A stretch of 64,000 nucleotides of DNA, taken from positions 62,001 to 126,000 of the forward strand of contig CAILMF010000005.1 of the NCBI GenBank assembly GCA_903835235.1, given 5' to 3'. Below are positions 22,214 through 34,858 of this stretch, piece by piece. Below the pieces are notes generated by a model. It was not told where the DNA came from and ran no database searches. It saw only the letters and a list, made by a program, of their open reading frames with translations. The DNA comes from an uncultured Rhodospirillales bacterium. Its GTDB lineage: Bacteria; Pseudomonadota; Alphaproteobacteria; Acetobacterales; Acetobacteraceae. The stretch's first letter is position 1. The number at the start of each line of letters is the position of its first letter. The position numbers were made by a program, and so were the translations under genes.

Positions 22214-23181
22214 GCCTCTCGCGTCGCCTTGTGCTTGCCGCTGCCGCGCTGCCCGGCCTCGCCCGGGCCCAAGAAGCGCCCTACCCCAACCGCACGGTCA
22301 CGGTGATCAACCCCTGGCCGGCCGGCGGGTCGTCGGACAGCGTCACGCGCATTCTGGTGCAGCGCATGGCGACCGACATGGGCCAGCCCTTCGTGGTGGA
22401 GAACCGGCCGGGGGCGACGGGCACGCTGGGGCATGCCGCGGTCGCCAGGGCGCGGCCGGATGGCTATACGCTGCTGCTGGGCACCAACAGCACCTTCGCC
22501 ATTGCGCCGCATCTGTATCCCAGCCTGCCCTACGACTACGAGAACGCCTTCACGCCGATCAGCCTGGTGGGCACCAACCCGCAGATCTTCTGCGTGCATC
22601 CCAGCGTGCCGGTGCAGGATTTCGCCGGCTTCCTGGCCAAGGCCAGGGCGGAGCCGGACAAGCTGAGCTTCCAGTCCTCCGGCATCGGCGGCACCAGCCA
22701 TTTGGCCACCGAATTGCTGATGAGCATGGCCGGCATCCGCATGCTGCACGTGCCTTACCGGGGCGGCGGGCCGGCGGCGCAGGCGCTGCTGACCGGAGAG
22801 GTGAATTGCGGCTTCGTCGATGTCATCACCGCGCTGCCCTTCCTGCGCGGGCAGCAGATGCGGGCTATCGGGGTTTCCAGCACGGCGCGGGCGCCGCTGG
22901 CGCCGGATGTGCCGACCATTGCCGAGGCGGGGTTGCCGGGTTTCCAGTCCTCCACCGACTTCGCCATGCTGGCACCGGCCGGGCTGCCGCCGGCGATTGT
23001 GGCCAGGCTGCACGCCGCCGTGGTGGCCGCGGTGCATTCCGTGGAGGTGCGGACCAAGCTGGAGGCGGCGGGGATCGAGCCCGTGGGTGGCTCGCCAGCG
23101 GAATGGCCGGCCTATTACCAGCGCGAGTTCACGAGGTGGGGCGAGATCATCCGCAGCCGGGGCATCCGCGCGCCCAGTTGA
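22210..23181 (+). CDS. TctC/Bug-family substrate-binding protein
   Basis: A 323-aa periplasmic binding protein with a signal peptide (MSLSRRLVLAAAALPGLARA). Family features: YPNRTVTVINPWPAGGSSDS, VVENRPGATGTLG, and MLHVPYRGGGPAAQALLTGE. It overlaps hyuA by 4 bp, so its ligand is probably the HyuAB substrate or a related amide (inference). No membrane components are adjacent. Confidence 0.93.
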   Translation: MSLSRRLVLAAAALPGLARAQEAPYPNRTVTVINPWPAGGSSDSVTRILVQRMATDMGQPFVVENRPGATGTLGHAAVARARPDGYTLLLGTNSTFAIAPHLYPSLPYDYENAFTPISLVGTNPQIFCVHPSVPVQDFAGFLAKARAEPDKLSFQSSGIGGTSHLATELLMSMAGIRMLHVPYRGGGPAAQALLTGEVNCGFVDVITALPFLRGQQMRAIGVSSTARAPLAPDVPTIAEAGLPGFQSSTDFAMLAPAGLPPAIVARLHAAVVAAVHSVEVRTKLEAAGIEPVGGSPAEWPAYYQREFTRWGEIIRSRGIRAPS

Positions 23182-23280
23182 GGCGCCCAGCTGAGGCGCC
23201 CCGGCCCGCTCACCAGCTTTCGACTTGTGGTTGCAAAACAGGTCCGATAAGGAACCGCGGCAGTGCCTGGTGGATGTAGC

Positions 23281-23901
23281 ATGGCGATGGATAATTCGGT
23301 CGGAACCCCCGTCGATACCTCGCAGGCGCCCAGGGTCAGCGGCAATTTCATGGCCTGGCGCTTTGCCATTCCCGGCCCGCTGATGGTGCAACCGAAACGC
23401 TTCGACGACCATCGCGGCTTCTTCCTGGAAAGCTACAGCACCCGCGACTACGCCGCGCTGGGGGTGACGGAGAGCTTCGTGCAGGACAACCACTCGCTCT
23501 CGGCCGCTGTCGGCACGGTGCGGGGCCTGCATTTCCAGGTGCCGCCGCGGGCGCAGGCCAAGCTGGTGCGGGTGCTGCGCGGGCGGCTGCTGGACATCGT
23601 GGTGGACCTGCGCCGTTCCTCGCCGCATTACGGCCAGCATGTGGCGGCCGAACTGAGCGCCGAGAATGCCGTGCAGCTGTACATTCCCACGGGCTTTGCG
23701 CATGGCTTCTGCACGCTGGAGCCGAATACCGAGATCGTCTACAAGGTCAGCGATTTCTACGCGCCGGAATGCGACCGCGGCCTGGCCTGGGACGACCCGG
23801 AGCTGGCCTTGCCCTGGCCGGTACGGGCCGCCGCGGCGCAGCTTTCGGACAAGGATCGCCGCCAGCCCCGGCTGGCCGACCTGCCCCCCTGCTTCGACTG
23901 A
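23281..23901 (+). CDS. rfbC: dTDP-4-dehydrorhamnose 3,5-epimerase
   Basis: The third enzyme of dTDP-L-rhamnose synthesis (206 aa). The catalytic His is in VRGLHFQV, followed by the cupin strands and the tail YAPECDRGLAWDDPELAL typical of RmlC. The ATG at 23281 is preferred; an in-frame codon 18 bp upstream is possible. The order is rfbC-rfbB-rfbD; the thymidylyltransferase rfbA is absent from the window. Confidence 0.93.
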   Translation: MAMDNSVGTPVDTSQAPRVSGNFMAWRFAIPGPLMVQPKRFDDHRGFFLESYSTRDYAALGVTESFVQDNHSLSAAVGTVRGLHFQVPPRAQAKLVRVLRGRLLDIVVDLRRSSPHYGQHVAAELSAENAVQLYIPTGFAHGFCTLEPNTEIVYKVSDFYAPECDRGLAWDDPELALPWPVRAAAAQLSDKDRRQPRLADLPPCFD

Positions 23902-23913
23902 ACGGGCCGTACC

Positions 23914-24984
23914 ATGCGCATTCTCGTCACCGGCGGCGCCGGCTTCATCGGTTCCGCGCTGACCCGCCACCTGGTGCTGGAGAAGGGCGCCGAGGTGCTG
24001 GTGGTGGACAAGCTGACCTATGCCGGCGACCGCCGCAGCCTGCGCGACTGCGAGGGCAGGCCGGGCTTCCGGTTTCTGCAGGCGGATATCTGCGATGGCG
24101 CGGCGATGACCGCGGCCTTCGCGGAGTTCCAACCCGAGGCGGTGATGCACCTGGCGGCCGAGAGCCATGTGGATCGTTCCATTGCCGGCGCGGCGCCGTT
24201 CATCACCACCAATATCGTCGGCACGTTTCAGTTGCTGGAAGTGGCCCGCGCCCATTGGGGCGGGTTGGTGGGGGCGGCGAAGGCGGGGTTCCGCTTCCAC
24301 CTGATCTCGACCGACGAGGTCTATGGCTCGCTGGGCGCCGAGGGTCTGTTCACCGAGCAGACGCCCTATGATCCGCGCAGCCCCTACAGCGCCAGCAAGG
24401 CGGCCAGCGACCACCTGGCGCGGGCCTGGCACCACACCTATGGCCTGCCGACGCTGGTGACCAATTGCTCCAACAATTACGGGCCGTATCACTTTCCGGA
24501 AAAGCTGATCCCGCTGGTGATCCTGAACGCGCTGGAGGGCAAGCCACTGCCGGTCTATGGCGATGGCTCCAACGTGCGGGACTGGCTGTACGTGGATGAC
24601 CACGCGCGGGCGCTTTCGCTGGTGCTGGAACGCGGGAAGGTCGGCGAGACCTACAATGTGGGCGGCCGCAATGAACGCCGGAACCTGGCGGTGGTGGAGA
24701 CGATCTGCGACCACCTGGACCGGCTGCGCCCAGGGGAGGGACCTGCGGCGCGGCCACGGCGGGAGCAGATCACCTTCGTGACCGACCGGCCGGGGCATGA
24801 TGCGCGCTACGCGATCGACGCGACCAGGCTGGAGACCGAGCTGGGCTGGCGCGCGCAGGAAAGTTTTGAGACCGGCATCGGCCGCACGATCCAGTGGTAC
24901 CTGGACAATGAATGGTGGTGGCGGCCGCTGCGCGACAAGGTCTACAGCGGCGAACGCCTGGGCCTGGTGCCAGGCAAGGGCTGA
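23914..24984 (+). CDS. rfbB: dTDP-glucose 4,6-dehydratase
   Basis: The second enzyme of the rhamnose pathway (356 aa). An extended SDR with [10 protein letters not shown] at the N-terminus, the [10 protein letters not shown] active-site stretch (Asp-Glu for dehydration), and [11 protein letters not shown] with the YxxxK pair. The C-terminal [17 protein letters not shown] is the family signature. Its stop overlaps the rfbD start by 1 bp. Confidence 0.96.
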   Translation: MRILVTGGAGFIGSALTRHLVLEKGAEVLVVDKLTYAGDRRSLRDCEGRPGFRFLQADICDGAAMTAAFAEFQPEAVMHLAAESHVDRSIAGAAPFITTNIVGTFQLLEVARAHWGGLVGAAKAGFRFHLISTDEVYGSLGAEGLFTEQTPYDPRSPYSASKAASDHLARAWHHTYGLPTLVTNCSNNYGPYHFPEKLIPLVILNALEGKPLPVYGDGSNVRDWLYVDDHARALSLVLERGKVGETYNVGGRNERRNLAVVETICDHLDRLRPGEGPAARPRREQITFVTDRPGHDARYAIDATRLETELGWRAQESFETGIGRTIQWYLDNEWWWRPLRDKVYSGERLGLVPGKG

Positions 24985-25865
24985 TGCGCGTCCTCGTCGT
25001 CGGGCGCGTCGGCCAGGTGGGGACGGAGCTGGCGCTGAAGCTGCCGGCGGCGGGCCACCAGGTGCTCTCGACCGAGCCACCGGAGCTGGACCTGCTGCGG
25101 CCGGAGACGGTGCGGGCGGCGTTCGAGGCGTTTCGGCCGGAGGTGGTGGTGAATGCCGCCGCCTATACCGCCGTGGACAAGGCCGAGGATGACAGCGCGC
25201 TGGCTTATGCCATCAACCGCGACGGCACCGCGCTGCTGGGGCGGGAGACGGCGCGGCTGGGCGTGCCGATGGTGCATTTCTCCACCGACTATGTTTTTGC
25301 GGGTGACAAGGCCGCGCCCTATGTGGAGGGCGACCCGACCGGCCCCATCGGGGTCTACGGCGCCTCCAAGCTGGCCGGCGACCTGGCGCTGGCCGAGGCC
25401 AATCCGCGCCACCTGGTGCTGCGCACCGCCTGGGTGTGCAGCGCGCATGGCGGCAACTTCGTGAAGACCATGCTGCGGCTGGGGCGGGAGCGCGCCGAGG
25501 TGGGCGTGGTGGCGGACCAGCTGGGCGCGCCGACCTTCGCCGACGACCTGGCCGATGCCGTGGTGGCGCTGCTGCCGCGGCTGGTGGCGGCACCGGCCGG
25601 GGATGCCGGCTTCGGGACGTTTCACCTGACCGGGCAGCCCTTCACCAGCTGGCATGGCTTTGCCGCGGCGATCTTTGCCGGGGCGGCGGCGCGGGGGGCG
25701 CCGATCCCGGTGCTGCGGGCGATCAGCACGGCGGACTACCCGACCCGGGCCAGGCGCCCCGCGAATTCGCGGCTGGATTGTTCGCGGTTAGCCGCGGTGC
25801 ATGGGGTGCGGGCGGCGGATTGGCGGGTTTCGCTGGATCGTTGCCTGGGGGTGTTGCTGGGGTAG
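24984..25865 (+). CDS. rfbD: dTDP-4-dehydrorhamnose reductase
   Basis: The last enzyme of dTDP-L-rhamnose synthesis (293 aa). The Rossmann motif is GRVGQVGTELALKL, slightly unusual (V where A or N is usual). The signatures NAAAYTAVDKAEDD, FSTDYVFAGD and YGASKLAGD are complete. The stop codon TAG coincides with the first bases of the repeat element at 25863-25976. Confidence 0.94.
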   Translation: MRVLVVGRVGQVGTELALKLPAAGHQVLSTEPPELDLLRPETVRAAFEAFRPEVVVNAAAYTAVDKAEDDSALAYAINRDGTALLGRETARLGVPMVHFSTDYVFAGDKAAPYVEGDPTGPIGVYGASKLAGDLALAEANPRHLVLRTAWVCSAHGGNFVKTMLRLGRERAEVGVVADQLGAPTFADDLADAVVALLPRLVAAPAGDAGFGTFHLTGQPFTSWHGFAAAIFAGAAARGAPIPVLRAISTADYPTRARRPANSRLDCSRLAAVHGVRAADWRVSLDRCLGVLLG

Positions 25866-25976
25866 AGCAATATCCGGCCTGATGGGATCATCAGATCGGA
25901 TTTCCTGCTCTGCAACCTGTCAAAGCTACAGCACTATCCGCTCACGCTGATTCAGTGTGGGCGGATAGTGCTGTAG
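25863..25976 (-). repeat. Twin-hairpin repeat family 2, copy 2 (contains the rfbD stop codon)
   Basis: A 114-bp element in inverted orientation relative to 13666-13781 and near-identical to it. Hairpin one spans 25926-25976 (CTACAGCACTATCCGC / GCGGATAGTGCTGTAG); hairpin two spans 25863-25911. It begins with TAGAGCAATATCCG, whose TAG is the stop of rfbD. It probably acts as a terminator or mRNA 3' end. Confidence 0.9.
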
Positions 25977-26046
25977 CCCCCGCCAACCCCTTGCGCCGCC
26001 GCGCCCGGGTTGCGATGACCGCTCCTCGACCCCTTGGGAGAGCACG

Positions 26047-29618
<3,572 letters not shown>

Positions 29619-29628
<10 letters not shown>

Positions 29629-29746
29629 CGCGCGGCGCAACGCCGGTCGCGGTGACGCGCGGCGCAACGCCGGTCGCGGTGACGCGCGGTGCAACGCCGG
29701 TCGCGGTGACGCGCGGCGCAACGCAGGGCGCGGTGTTGCGCGCGGC
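29619..29746 (+). repeat. 27-bp tandem repeat spanning the end of the fused hydantoinase gene
   Basis: About 4.5 units of CGCGGTGACGCGCGGCGCAA plus CGCCGGT (27 bp), at 29621, 29648, 29675, 29702 and 29729 (partial). The first three are almost perfect; the last ones diverge. The first unit carries the TGA stop of the upstream gene (29626-29628), so the duplicated unit arose from the gene's own 3' end. Confidence 0.93.
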
Positions 29747-29763
29747 GCGGCGCGACTGAGGGG

Positions 29764-32631
29764 ATGCGCCGCTCCCGCTTCCTGCCGGAGATCATCGCCA
29801 GCGCCGTGATGGCGGTGGTGCTGCTCGGGCTGTGGGCGGGGCCGCATCTGCTGAACTGGGAACGGTATCGGGGGGCGCTGTCCTCCCTGGCCAGCGACCG
29901 CATGGGCCGGCCGGTGCTGCTGAACGGGCCGATCACGCTGACCCTGCTGCCGCAGGTGCGGGTTGAGGCCGGCGATGTCGTGATCGGGCCGGGCAGCGAT
30001 GGTGTCTCGGTGACGGCGCGGGCGCTTCGGCTGCGGCTGGGCCTGGTGCCGCTGCTGCGCGGCCGGCTGGAGCCGCGCGAGTTGGTGCTGGTGGGCGGTG
30101 AGATCAGCCTGCCCTGGCCGCCGGCGCAGCTTGGTAGCCTGGCGCCGCCGCCCTGGCTGAACGAGCTTGATGCGCGCCTGCAGGATAGCCGGCTGCTGCT
30201 GGGCGGCCTGCGGCTTGAGGGGTTGAACGGGCGGCTGGCCACGGGTGGGGCTTCGGATGCGCTGGTGGCGGAAGGCAGCCTGGCCTGGCGCGGGCTGGCG
30301 GTGCGGTTCAACGCGCGGCTTGGCCGGGCCGGGCGGGACGGCGTGGCGCCGCTGGAACTGGGCCTGGCGGTGCTGAACGCCACGGTGCAGGCGCGCGGCG
30401 TGCTTGCCCCCGGCGGCAGTTTCGAGGGGCGGATCGAGGCGGCGGGGCAGGACCTTGCCCTGCTGCTGCCGGCGCCGGCCGGGCCGTTCCGCGCCAGTGG
30501 GCGGCTGAACGCCATTGCCGACCTGCTGACGGCCGACGACCTGGCGCTGGAGCTGAACGGCCAGCCGGCGCGGGGCAGCGTGACCCTGCGCCTGGCGCCG
30601 GAGCCGCGGGTGGACGTGGCGCTGGCCGCGACCCGGCTGGACCTGGATGCCTGGGTGGCGGCGCTGCGCACGCCGCGCGGGAATCGGCTGCCGGTGGGGG
30701 TGGAGCTGGCGGTGGAGAGCACGCGCTTCGCCGGGCTGCCGCTGCGGCGGCTGCGCGGGGCGTTCTTCTCGGGGGCCGACCGGCTGACGCTGTCGGACGT
30801 TTCCGCCGTGCTGCCGGGCGATGCCACGCTGGAGATTGCCGGCGCCAGCGCGGCGCAGCGGCTGGAGCTGGGCGTTCGGTTCAAGGCGCCGGCGGCGCGG
30901 GAGACGCTGCTGGCGCTGGGCCTGCCGCTGAGCGGCGACCCGGTACGGCTGCGCGCGGCGGAGGGGCGCTTCCGCCTGGTGCTGGACAATGGCGAGCTGA
31001 CGGTCAGCGAGCTGGATGCCGTGCTGGATGGCGCCAAGCTGGCCGGCAATGCGGTGTGGCGCCCGGGGCGGGAAGGCGGGCGGGAGCCGGCGCGGGCCAG
31101 CCTGGGGCTGGGGCTGACGCTGGATCGGCTGGACCTGGACGCGCTGCTGCCGGCCGCGCCGAACTGGCAGGCCATGGCGGCGGCGGGGCCGGGCTTCGAC
31201 CTCAACCTGCGGCTGGCCGCCGATGAGCTGCGCTGGCGGGGTGCCTCGGCGCAGCGGGCGGCGGTGGATGCCACGCTGGAGGGCGGCCGGCTGGCGCTGC
31301 GCCGGCTGACGCTGCGGCTGGACGAGCTGGACGTGACCGCCGGCGGGGCGCTGGTGCTGGGCGCGCAGCCGCGCTTCGCCGAGTTGAACCTTGAGGCGGC
31401 GGGACCCAAGGCGACCGGGCTGGCGCGGCTGCTGCCGCTGGGCTGGACCCTGCCGGCGCCGCTGCTGGCGCAGCCGTTGGCGCTCAGGCTTTCCGGCGGC
31501 GGCCCGGCCGATGCGGTGGCGCTGCGGGCCGAGGCTGATCTGGGCGAGGTGCGGCTGGAGGCGACCGGCACGCTGGATGCGGCGCAGCAGCAGGGCAGGG
31601 GCCTGGCCACGCTGCGGCACCCCAATGCGGTGCGGCTGCTGGCCGGCTTGGGCGCGCCGGTGGAATGGCTGGGGCCGGGCAGCCTGGCGGTGGTGGCGGC
31701 GCTGAGTGCCTCGCCACGGCAGGTGGCGGCCGAGCAGCTGGACCTGGTGGCCGGCGGGCTGCGCAGCCGCGGCAACCTGGTGCTGGCGCTGGACCCAGGG
31801 GGTGGCAGTTCGCGGCCGCGGCTGAGCGGGCGGCTGCGGGCGGATGTGCTGCCCCTGCCGGGGCTTCCGGCGCTGGTGCTGGAGCCGATGCCGGGCTGGG
31901 ATTTCGACCTGGCGCTGGAGGCGGCACGGGTGGAGAGCGAGGCCGGCCTGGTGCTGGAACAGGCCGCCGGGCGGCTGCTGCTGGAGGAGAGGCGGCTGCG
32001 GCTGGTGGGGGTGCAGGCGCGGCTGGGCGGCGGCCAGGTGGAAGGCGCGCTGACGCTGGACGCCAGCCAGGAGCCGCCACGGCTGGAGCTTCAGGCCCGG
32101 TTGGCGGAAGTGACGGTCTCGCCGCCGCTGCTGGACCTGCCATTCGATCTGCAGGCCGGGCGGCTGGATGGCTCGGCCCGGTTGACCGCCAGTGGCCATG
32201 GGCTGCCGGCGCTGCTGGCCACGCTGGCCGGGCCGGTGGAACTGGTGGTGCGGGACGGCGTGCTGACCGGCGCCGACCTGGGCGCCCTGGCTCAGGCGGC
32301 GGGGATGGCGGATGCCAGGGCGGCCGAGGCCGGGATGCGCCAGGCGCTGGCCGGCGGGGCGACGGCCTTCGACCGGCTGGAACTGGCGGCGGTGCTGGAG
32401 GCCGGGCGGGCGCGGTTGGGGGCGGTTTCGCTGGTGGCGGAAGGCACCGGCAGCGCCGGCGCGGTGGGCGAGGTGGATTTGGTGCGCGGCATGCTGGACC
32501 TGCGGCTGCTGGCGCGGCCGGTGGCCGCGGCGCCGGAGGTGCGGCTGCGGCTGACCGGGCCGTTGCCGGCGCCGCGCCGGTTGCCGGAGCTGGCGGAGTT
32601 CATGCGCTGGCGGGTGACCGAGGGAAGGTAG
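29764..32631 (+). CDS. AsmA family protein
   Basis: A 955-aa inner-membrane protein of the AsmA/TamB-like superfamily, linked to lipid transfer and outer-membrane assembly. A single N-terminal membrane segment (about 9-30) is followed by the NWERYRG motif typical of AsmA. The long beta-rich body is dominated by Leu/Ala/Gly/Arg, and the AsmA_2-type C-terminal domain is seen as PFDLQAGRLDGSARLTASG and VRDGVLTGADL. It lies 135 bp after the fused hydantoinase, separated by tandem repeats. Confidence 0.88.
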   Translation: MRRSRFLPEIIASAVMAVVLLGLWAGPHLLNWERYRGALSSLASDRMGRPVLLNGPITLTLLPQVRVEAGDVVIGPGSDGVSVTARALRLRLGLVPLLRGRLEPRELVLVGGEISLPWPPAQLGSLAPPPWLNELDARLQDSRLLLGGLRLEGLNGRLATGGASDALVAEGSLAWRGLAVRFNARLGRAGRDGVAPLELGLAVLNATVQARGVLAPGGSFEGRIEAAGQDLALLLPAPAGPFRASGRLNAIADLLTADDLALELNGQPARGSVTLRLAPEPRVDVALAATRLDLDAWVAALRTPRGNRLPVGVELAVESTRFAGLPLRRLRGAFFSGADRLTLSDVSAVLPGDATLEIAGASAAQRLELGVRFKAPAARETLLALGLPLSGDPVRLRAAEGRFRLVLDNGELTVSELDAVLDGAKLAGNAVWRPGREGGREPARASLGLGLTLDRLDLDALLPAAPNWQAMAAAGPGFDLNLRLAADELRWRGASAQRAAVDATLEGGRLALRRLTLRLDELDVTAGGALVLGAQPRFAELNLEAAGPKATGLARLLPLGWTLPAPLLAQPLALRLSGGGPADAVALRAEADLGEVRLEATGTLDAAQQQGRGLATLRHPNAVRLLAGLGAPVEWLGPGSLAVVAALSASPRQVAAEQLDLVAGGLRSRGNLVLALDPGGGSSRPRLSGRLRADVLPLPGLPALVLEPMPGWDFDLALEAARVESEAGLVLEQAAGRLLLEERRLRLVGVQARLGGGQVEGALTLDASQEPPRLELQARLAEVTVSPPLLDLPFDLQAGRLDGSARLTASGHGLPALLATLAGPVELVVRDGVLTGADLGALAQAAGMADARAAEAGMRQALAGGATAFDRLELAAVLEAGRARLGAVSLVAEGTGSAGAVGEVDLVRGMLDLRLLARPVAAAPEVRLRLTGPLPAPRRLPELAEFMRWRVTEGR

Positions 32632-32633
32632 GG

Positions 32634-32730
32634 GCTGATCGTCGCCGGTGGGGTCACCAGCGGCGTGAATCCGAGGCTCCAGGCATGGGCCAGGGTTTGG
32701 CAGGCGCCTCCCGGGGCGGCTGACGAATGC
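32634..32730 (+). repeat. Twin-hairpin repeat family 1, copy C
   Basis: Starts 2 bp after the asmA stop. GCTGATCGTCGCCGG, then GCGGCGTGAATC, then CAGGGTTTGGCAGGCGC and GGGGCGGCTGACGAATGC follow the same order as copies A and B. It is more diverged than these. Confidence 0.55.
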
Positions 32731-32805
32731 TGGCGGCGCTTGCCTCCTGGCGCGGTCCCGCGCACCCTGCGGGACGAATCCGCTTTATTTGGAAGGGGCC
32801 GTTGC

Positions 32806-34206
32806 ATGGCGACGAGAGACGGGGCCTTGGCCCGGGCTGCCGCGAGCTTCGACGACGGCACGCTGAAGGCGCGGCTGGCGGCGCTGGTGGCGGTGCCGTC
32901 CTCCAGCCAGGAGCCGGGGCGGGAGCAGACGCTGCACGACTACCTGGCCGGGCAGATCAGCCCTTGGGTGCAGCGGCTGGGGTTTACCGCGCAAATCCAT
33001 GCCAACCCGCTGCCGGGCTTCGGGCCGATATTGACGGCCGAGCGCATCGAGGACCCGGCGCGGCCGACCATTCTGCTGTACGGCCATGGCGATACCGTGC
33101 GCGGCCTGCCGGAACAGTGGAGCCAGGGGCGCGACCCCTGGGTGCTGCGTGAGGAAGGCGACCTGTGGTACGGTCGCGGCACCGCCGACAACAAGGGCCA
33201 GCACGCCATCAACCTGCTGGCGCTGGAAGCGGTGCTGGCGGAACGCGCGGGCAAGCTGGGCTGCAACGTCAAGCTGGTGCTGGAGATGGCGGAGGAGCGC
33301 GGCAGCCGCGGCCTGCGTGAGTTCGTCGCCGCCAACCCGGCGCTGCTGGCGGCGGATGCGCTGATCGCCTCGGACGGGCCGCGGCTGGAGCCGGGCATGC
33401 CGACGATCGCGACCGGCAGCCGGGGCAGCTTCAACTTCGACCTGGTGGTGAAGCTGCGCGACGGCGGGGTGCATTCCGGCCATTGGGGCGGGCTGACGAC
33501 GGACCCCGCGGTGCTGTTGGCGCATGCCATCTCCACCATGATGGACCGCAACGGCAAGGTGCTGGTGCGGGAGTGGTTTCCCCAAGGCGGCGTGCCCGCG
33601 AATGTGCGGGAAGCCCTCGCGGGGTGCGAGGTCGGCGGCGGCGGCGACAGCGCGACCATCGATGCCGGCTGGGGCGAGCCGGGGCTTTCCAGCGCCGAGA
33701 AGATCTATGGCTGGAACAGCTTCATCGTGCTGGCCATGCTGTCGGGCAAGCCGGACAGCCCGGTGAACGCGGTGGCGCCGGATGCGCGGGCGCATTGCCA
33801 GATCAGGTACACGGTGGACAGCGACACCAGCCTGTTCGAGCCGGCGCTGCGCCAGCACCTGGACACGCATGGGCTGCAACTGGTGCAGGTGGAGAACGCG
33901 GCGGTGCGGATGCCCGCCAGCCGCACCGCGCCGGACCACCCCTGGGTGCGCTGGGCGCAGGCCAGCATGCAGCGGTCGCTGGGCAAGCCGGTGCAGATCA
34001 TTCCCAATGCCTCCGGCGGGCTGCCGGGGGATGTGTTCATGGACCATCTGGGCGTGCCGCTGGTGTGGGTGCCGCACAGCTACAATGGCTGCAAGCAGCA
34101 CGGCCCTGACGAGCATTTGATGACCGGCCCGGCGCGCGAGGGGCTGCTGGCCTTCGCGGGAATGTGGTGGGATGCTGGCGAGGCCGGGACACCGGCGCGC
34201 AGGTAG
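32806..34206 (+). CDS. M20 family metallopeptidase
   Basis: A 466-aa two-zinc peptidase or deacylase. Metal and active-site residues sit in LLYGHGDTVRG, WYGRGTADNKGQH (bridging Asp), EMAEERGSRG (Glu pair), SDGPRLEPG and the C-terminal His in GCKQHGPDEH. The Asn in place of Met/Lys after the bridging Asp (ADNKG) is typical of the CNDP-like dipeptidase branch. The ATG at 32806 has GGAAGGGG upstream. It is not in the same branch as the M20 protein at 12307. Confidence 0.9.
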   Translation: MATRDGALARAAASFDDGTLKARLAALVAVPSSSQEPGREQTLHDYLAGQISPWVQRLGFTAQIHANPLPGFGPILTAERIEDPARPTILLYGHGDTVRGLPEQWSQGRDPWVLREEGDLWYGRGTADNKGQHAINLLALEAVLAERAGKLGCNVKLVLEMAEERGSRGLREFVAANPALLAADALIASDGPRLEPGMPTIATGSRGSFNFDLVVKLRDGGVHSGHWGGLTTDPAVLLAHAISTMMDRNGKVLVREWFPQGGVPANVREALAGCEVGGGGDSATIDAGWGEPGLSSAEKIYGWNSFIVLAMLSGKPDSPVNAVAPDARAHCQIRYTVDSDTSLFEPALRQHLDTHGLQLVQVENAAVRMPASRTAPDHPWVRWAQASMQRSLGKPVQIIPNASGGLPGDVFMDHLGVPLVWVPHSYNGCKQHGPDEHLMTGPAREGLLAFAGMWWDAGEAGTPARR

Positions 34207-34403
34207 CACCCGTCCCGCCCTGGTGGATGATGTTCTGGCCATTGCCTGAGGGGCTGATCCACGGCGAGGGCGCCGGCGCGGGTCGGGCGCCGGGGCCATG
34301 GCCGGTTCGCCTGGATCAGGGGCGGGGATTGCCTGCCCTGGGCCCGGATGCTGGTATTCTGGCGATGATGGCCCGGGCCGGTGGGTCCTTGGGGAGAAGG
34401 CGG

Positions 34404-34856
34404 ATGGCGAAATTCAGCCGGTCGGCAACGGCCGCGGCGGCGCTGTTGCTGGCGGCGCCGGCGATGGCCCAGGCACCGCAGGGGCGCGCCTTCTTCGACC
34501 GGTGGGATTTGAACCACGACGGCAAGGTGACCTGGGAGGAGAGCTGGGAGCATATCCAGCGCCGCTTCGTGGAGGCCGATGCCGACCGCAGCGGCGGGCT
34601 GGGCCTGGATGAATGGCTGGCGGCGCAGCTGCCCGGGCGGCCGGCGCGCCCGGATCGGCCGGCGCCCGACCGGCAGCGTGAGCGCGACCGGCGCACCGCG
34701 ATGTTCCGCGCGATAGACGCCAACCGGGACAACCAGGTGACGCTGACGGAAATCCGGCCGGTGGCGGAAAGCTGGTTCCGCGCCTTCGACGCCAATGGCG
34801 ATGGCGCGATCACCCCGGAGGAGCTGCCGCGCCCGACGCCGCGGCCGCCGGGTTGA
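34404..34856 (+). CDS. Secreted EF-hand protein
   Basis: A 150-aa protein with a Sec signal peptide (about 1-23, ending AMAQA). Four EF-hand loops are visible: DLNHDGKVTWEE (35-46), DADRSGGLGLDE (59-70), DANRDNQVTLTE and DANGDGAITPEE. Loops 1 and 4 look canonical for Ca binding; loop 2 has G where a ligand is usual. A Pro/Arg-rich linker separates the pairs. The ATG at 34404 follows GGGGAGAAGG. It probably buffers or senses Ca in the periplasm (inference). Confidence 0.85.
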   Translation: MAKFSRSATAAAALLLAAPAMAQAPQGRAFFDRWDLNHDGKVTWEESWEHIQRRFVEADADRSGGLGLDEWLAAQLPGRPARPDRPAPDRQRERDRRTAMFRAIDANRDNQVTLTEIRPVAESWFRAFDANGDGAITPEELPRPTPRPPG

Positions 34857-34858
34857 CC

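Noticed and set aside
34245-34322. Fifth copy of repeat family 1
   Set aside because: The minus strand shows GGATCAGCCCCTCAGGCAA, similar to copy B, but the rest does not align well; too degenerate to list as a feature.
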